A DNA stretch of 64,000 bases from Thermithiobacillus tepidarius DSM 3134 (GTDB taxonomy: Bacteria > Pseudomonadota > Gammaproteobacteria > Acidithiobacillales > Thermithiobacillaceae). The translations under genes and the position numbers were made by a program. Positions within the stretch are counted from its first letter, which is position 1, and each line of letters begins with the position of its first letter. Below are positions 61,484 to 64,000 of this stretch, piece by piece. The DNA lies in the NCBI RefSeq assembly GCF_000423825.1, contig NZ_AUIS01000007.1, forward strand, positions 62,001 through 126,000, read 5' to 3'. The notes below the pieces were generated by a model. It did not search any database, was not told the DNA's origin, and saw only the letters and a list, made by a program, of their open reading frames with translations.

Positions 61484-62195
61484 GATGCATGGCCTCCTTC
61501 TGCTCTTTCACGTATTCACGCAGCACTTCGCCAGTGCGGCCCCAGGACTTGGTCTTCGGGGTGAAGACCATGTTCATGCCCATGCGCATGAGATGGCCGA
61601 CGGGCAAATGCTTGTTCATGCGCTTGGTCAACTCGACCAGCCAGTCCTGCACCAGCGGCTGCTTGGTCTTTTTCAGGAAGTTCACCAGCACGTGGGTATC
61701 CTCGATGCGACCATGATCGAGGCACTGTTCGGTAAACTCCTCATCGAAGATGCTGGAGCGGGTCTTCTCGGTGTGGCCGTTTTCCTCCAGCCAGTGAGCC
61801 GTCGCCTTCATCACGCCTTCCGGACGCACGTCCTTGGGGCAGATGTTGGTGCACTTGTTGCAGGACACGCATTGCCAGATGATGTCCTTGTCCTTCAGCA
61901 ACTCGTCTTTCAGGCCCAGGCGGATGAGATAGATCCAGTAGCGGGGATTGAAGTCGATGTTCTGAGCATACATGGTGCAGGAGTTGGTACAGGAACCGCA
62001 CTGCCAGCAGCGATGCACGTTCTCGCCGCCCGGATAGCTCTGAATCACCTGCTCGAACTGCGCATCGTAGTCGGTCAGCGTGCGCGGGGTGATCATGGTA
62101 TTCCAGTGCCCGGAAACATCGACTCCGTCCACCACGAGCTTGTCGTGGGTCAGAATGCGATCTTGATCAATAAGGGACTTCTCATGAATGGCCAT
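61476..62195 (-). CDS. hdrC2: Heterodisulfide-reductase-like subunit HdrC2
   Basis: 239 residues. Two ferredoxin-type motifs, CWQCGSCTNSC and CVSCNKCTNICPK, supply [4Fe-4S] clusters linking HdrA to HdrB. The C-terminal half (TKRMNKHLPVGHLMRMGMNMVF) is the HdrC helix region. 16 bases after the Hyp gene. Confidence 0.93.
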   Translation of the reverse strand: MAIHEKSLIDQDRILTHDKLVVDGVDVSGHWNTMITPRTLTDYDAQFEQVIQSYPGGENVHRCWQCGSCTNSCTMYAQNIDFNPRYWIYLIRLGLKDELLKDKDIIWQCVSCNKCTNICPKDVRPEGVMKATAHWLEENGHTEKTRSSIFDEEFTEQCLDHGRIEDTHVLVNFLKKTKQPLVQDWLVELTKRMNKHLPVGHLMRMGMNMVFTPKTKSWGRTGEVLREYVKEQKEAMHHG

Positions 62196-62211
62196 ATTAA
62201 CTCCTGCCCGG

Positions 62212-63045
62212 TTAATGCAAGGTTTCTTTCTTCACTCGCGAGGCACCTTGCCGGCGATGCGAGTCAATCCCTAACAATTTGCTGATATGCTCGGCCGGAT
62301 CGCTCTGCCCGCCGAAATCGGAGCGCAGGAACCCTTCCGCCATGGCCCGCAGGTACTCGCTGTACTGGTGAGCCAGGATGAGATCGATCAGCAGCGGAAG
62401 GTCACGATACACCCCCTGTTCCGCCAACCGCTCCCGCAACCACGCCCGTGCGCCTTCGAACACCTCTGGAGCCTCCCCGAAGGGGACTTCCTGCATGTGA
62501 TCGTTGCCGCTCACGAACTCGCGCAGGGCACCGGAAACCGTGCCTTGGTCCCACACCCACCGCGTCATCAGCGGATAACGCTCGGGGTCGTTGAAATGCA
62601 GCAGTTCGGCGGCGAAGTCGCGCAGGCTCCGCTTGGGCTTGCCTTCGGCCGGGATAGCGGCCTCGAAGCGGCGCATCCGCTCCGCCACCGGACCGTTGCC
62701 GTAGAGCAGATCGGCAACCTGCTCGGCGACCGCCTCGGCCCCCAACTCGTGCAGGACAGGCCACAGCTTGCGCCGCACGGTGAACATCTGCTCGACCAAC
62801 TGATGCAGGGCGGAAGCATCCAGGCTCCGCACCTGCTCCCGGCTCAACAAGGACTGGAACAAGGCGACTTTGGCCCGCAACTGTTCCAGGTAGGCATCGA
62901 TGCCGCCCTGCGCCTCCAGCATCTGCGCCAGCGCATTGAAGCCTCGCTGAAAGATGCCGGCATCCAGGGGCAGGGCCAGCTGGGCGGGGGTGATCGTCTC
63001 ACCCCCGCCGCCGCCTTTAGCCTGCGGCTTGCTTGGTCGAAGCAT
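62212..63045 (-). CDS. sHdr-associated Hyp protein
   Basis: 277 residues, soluble, helical, no cysteine motif. It occupies the position of the conserved hypothetical always found between hdrA and hdrC2 in sHdr clusters. The start at 63045 (MLRPSKPQAKGGGGG) overlaps hdrA by 29 bases and lacks a clear ribosome-binding site; a later start would cut the well-formed region from ITPAQLALPLDAG onward, so translation is probably coupled. Function unknown in all organisms. Confidence 0.82.
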   Translation of the reverse strand: MLRPSKPQAKGGGGGETITPAQLALPLDAGIFQRGFNALAQMLEAQGGIDAYLEQLRAKVALFQSLLSREQVRSLDASALHQLVEQMFTVRRKLWPVLHELGAEAVAEQVADLLYGNGPVAERMRRFEAAIPAEGKPKRSLRDFAAELLHFNDPERYPLMTRWVWDQGTVSGALREFVSGNDHMQEVPFGEAPEVFEGARAWLRERLAEQGVYRDLPLLIDLILAHQYSEYLRAMAEGFLRSDFGGQSDPAEHISKLLGIDSHRRQGASRVKKETLH

Positions 63046-64000
63046 AGAGGTCGGCGATGGCACGGGAAGCCGCGGACTGGCCCTGGGCGATCGAGGTGTC
63101 GATGTCCTCGGGACCCGTGGCCGCACCGGCGACGTAGATGCCGCGTCGGGTCGTGCCCTGGCTGTTGGTGTACTGCTCGGCGCGGTCAATGAAGCCGTGC
63201 TTCTCGAGGCCGATGCCAAAGACCTTGGCGATCTCGGGGTTCTCCTCGTTCGGATCCATGCCGATGGCGTGCACCACGATGTCCATGGGAATCACGATGG
63301 GGCGCTTGACCAAGGTATCTTCGCCCTTGACCAGCAGGCGGCCGTCGGGAGACTTGGTCACCTCGGCGATACGGGCCTTCACGAACTTGGTCTTGAACTC
63401 TTCCTGGGACTTCCAGTAGAACTTGTCCTCGTACAGGCCGAAGGTACGGATGTCCATGTAGTAGATGAACACATCGGTCTGCGGGCTGAGCTCCTTGATC
63501 TCCATGGCCAGGTTGGTGGAAACGGTACAGCAGATCTTGCTGCACCACTCGCGGCCGATCTGGCGGTCACGCGAGCCGACGCAGAGCAGGATGCAGACCC
63601 GCTCCGGCACGCGGCCATCGGAAGGGCAGCGGATTTGGCCGCTGGCCACCATCTGCTCCATCTGGGTCGTGGTGAGCACGTCCTCGTAGGTGCCGAAGCC
63701 CCACTCGGGCTTGTTGATGGAATCGAAGTGGGTGAAGCCGGTGGCCAGCACGATGGAGCCGGCACTGACGCTCTGCCCATTGCTCAACTGGCAGGTGAAG
63801 TTGCCCGCCTCGCCGTCCACCTTGGTGACCTTGGTGGACTTGTAGATGGTCACGTTGGGGTTGTTCTCCACGCGCGCCACCATGCGGCCCATGGCGTCCT
63901 TGGCCCATTCGCCGGAGGGAACCAGCTTCGCATAGCCCGAGATGACCGGGGCACCGCCGAGCACGTCTTCCTTTTCGACCAGGATCGCTTTCTTGCCGGC
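63017..64000 (-). CDS. hdrA: Heterodisulfide-reductase-like subunit HdrA, 3' part
   Basis: 328 residues run to the window edge; the N-terminal FAD-loop part lies outside. Visible: AILVEKEDVLGGAPVISGY, IVLATGFTHFDS, the cysteine region CILLCVGSRDRQIGREWCSKICCTVSTN (residues spread over ~145-175 of this part) with cluster-binding Cys, and the FAD-site GIYVAGAATGPEDIDTSIAQG. The flavin core of the sHdr complex. hdrC1 and hdrB1 are expected just beyond the right edge. Confidence 0.93.
   Translation of the reverse strand, partial: AGKKAILVEKEDVLGGAPVISGYAKLVPSGEWAKDAMGRMVARVENNPNVTIYKSTKVTKVDGEAGNFTCQLSNGQSVSAGSIVLATGFTHFDSINKPEWGFGTYEDVLTTTQMEQMVASGQIRCPSDGRVPERVCILLCVGSRDRQIGREWCSKICCTVSTNLAMEIKELSPQTDVFIYYMDIRTFGLYEDKFYWKSQEEFKTKFVKARIAEVTKSPDGRLLVKGEDTLVKRPIVIPMDIVVHAIGMDPNEENPEIAKVFGIGLEKHGFIDRAEQYTNSQGTTRRGIYVAGAATGPEDIDTSIAQGQSAASRAIADLYASTKQAAG

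Overview
The window is a dense, GC-rich bacterial chromosome segment with short intergenic gaps. I saw no rRNA, tRNA, phage, insertion-sequence or CRISPR signature. Gene content points to a chemolithoautotrophic sulfur oxidiser of the gamma/Acidithiobacillia type; a Thermithiobacillus-like organism is my best guess, inferred from gene content and not tested. The evidence is the sulfur-oxidising heterodisulfide-reductase-like (sHdr) locus with lipoate-binding proteins at the right end, a CbbQ/CbbO RuBisCO-activase pair, and a SoxXA-binding-protein-like gene.

Layout. 0-5 kb: the 3' end of a PhoX-type phosphatase gene, a di-heme lipoprotein, a zinc phospholipase C-like protein, a small secreted protein and a Tim44-like protein. 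5-10.8 kb: an argD-argF-argG-ppnP-gloA operon, then a single-cysteine Tpx divergent from superoxide dismutase. 10.8-17.2 kb: an RND efflux system (permease, membrane fusion protein, TetR) facing a TolC, with a TetR-type operator between them. 17.3-22.4 kb: pyruvate dehydrogenase E1 alpha, E1 beta and a rare E2-E3 fusion carrying two lipoyl domains identical at DNA level. 22.5-26.4 kb: PsiE-like protein, two DUF3149-type micro-proteins, RppH, a SoxK-like protein, a minimal zincin, a cold-shock protein and a 24-residue membrane peptide. 26.5-39 kb: housekeeping (purL, purC, purB, bamC, dapA, bcp, phoH-like). 39-41.9 kb: a LysR operon with a glutamine-amidotransferase-like protein lacking its nucleophile. 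42-48.6 kb: aldo/keto reductase, histone-deacetylase-like enzyme, cbbO and cbbQ.

48.7-64 kb is the most interesting part. Read right to left it encodes HdrA (cut by the window edge), the sHdr-associated Hyp protein, HdrC2, HdrB2, a second lipoate-binding protein, a DsrE-like protein, LbpA, a LipS-type radical SAM protein, an sLpl(AB)-type lipoate ligase, a LipT-like flavoprotein and a second LipS-type radical SAM protein. Two tandem FadL-type outer-membrane channels follow, then an uncharacterised three-gene operon with a second lipoate-ligase-like protein. The likely logic is sulfur uptake (FadL), carriage (DsrE), oxidation (sHdr with lipoate carriers) and dedicated lipoate assembly. Three terminator-like hairpins sit inside the sHdr/lip gene string and could grade expression.

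Non-coding DNA includes three REPIN-like inverted-repeat pairs plus one solitary REP. Two of the REPINs lie inside a larger dispersed composite repeat.
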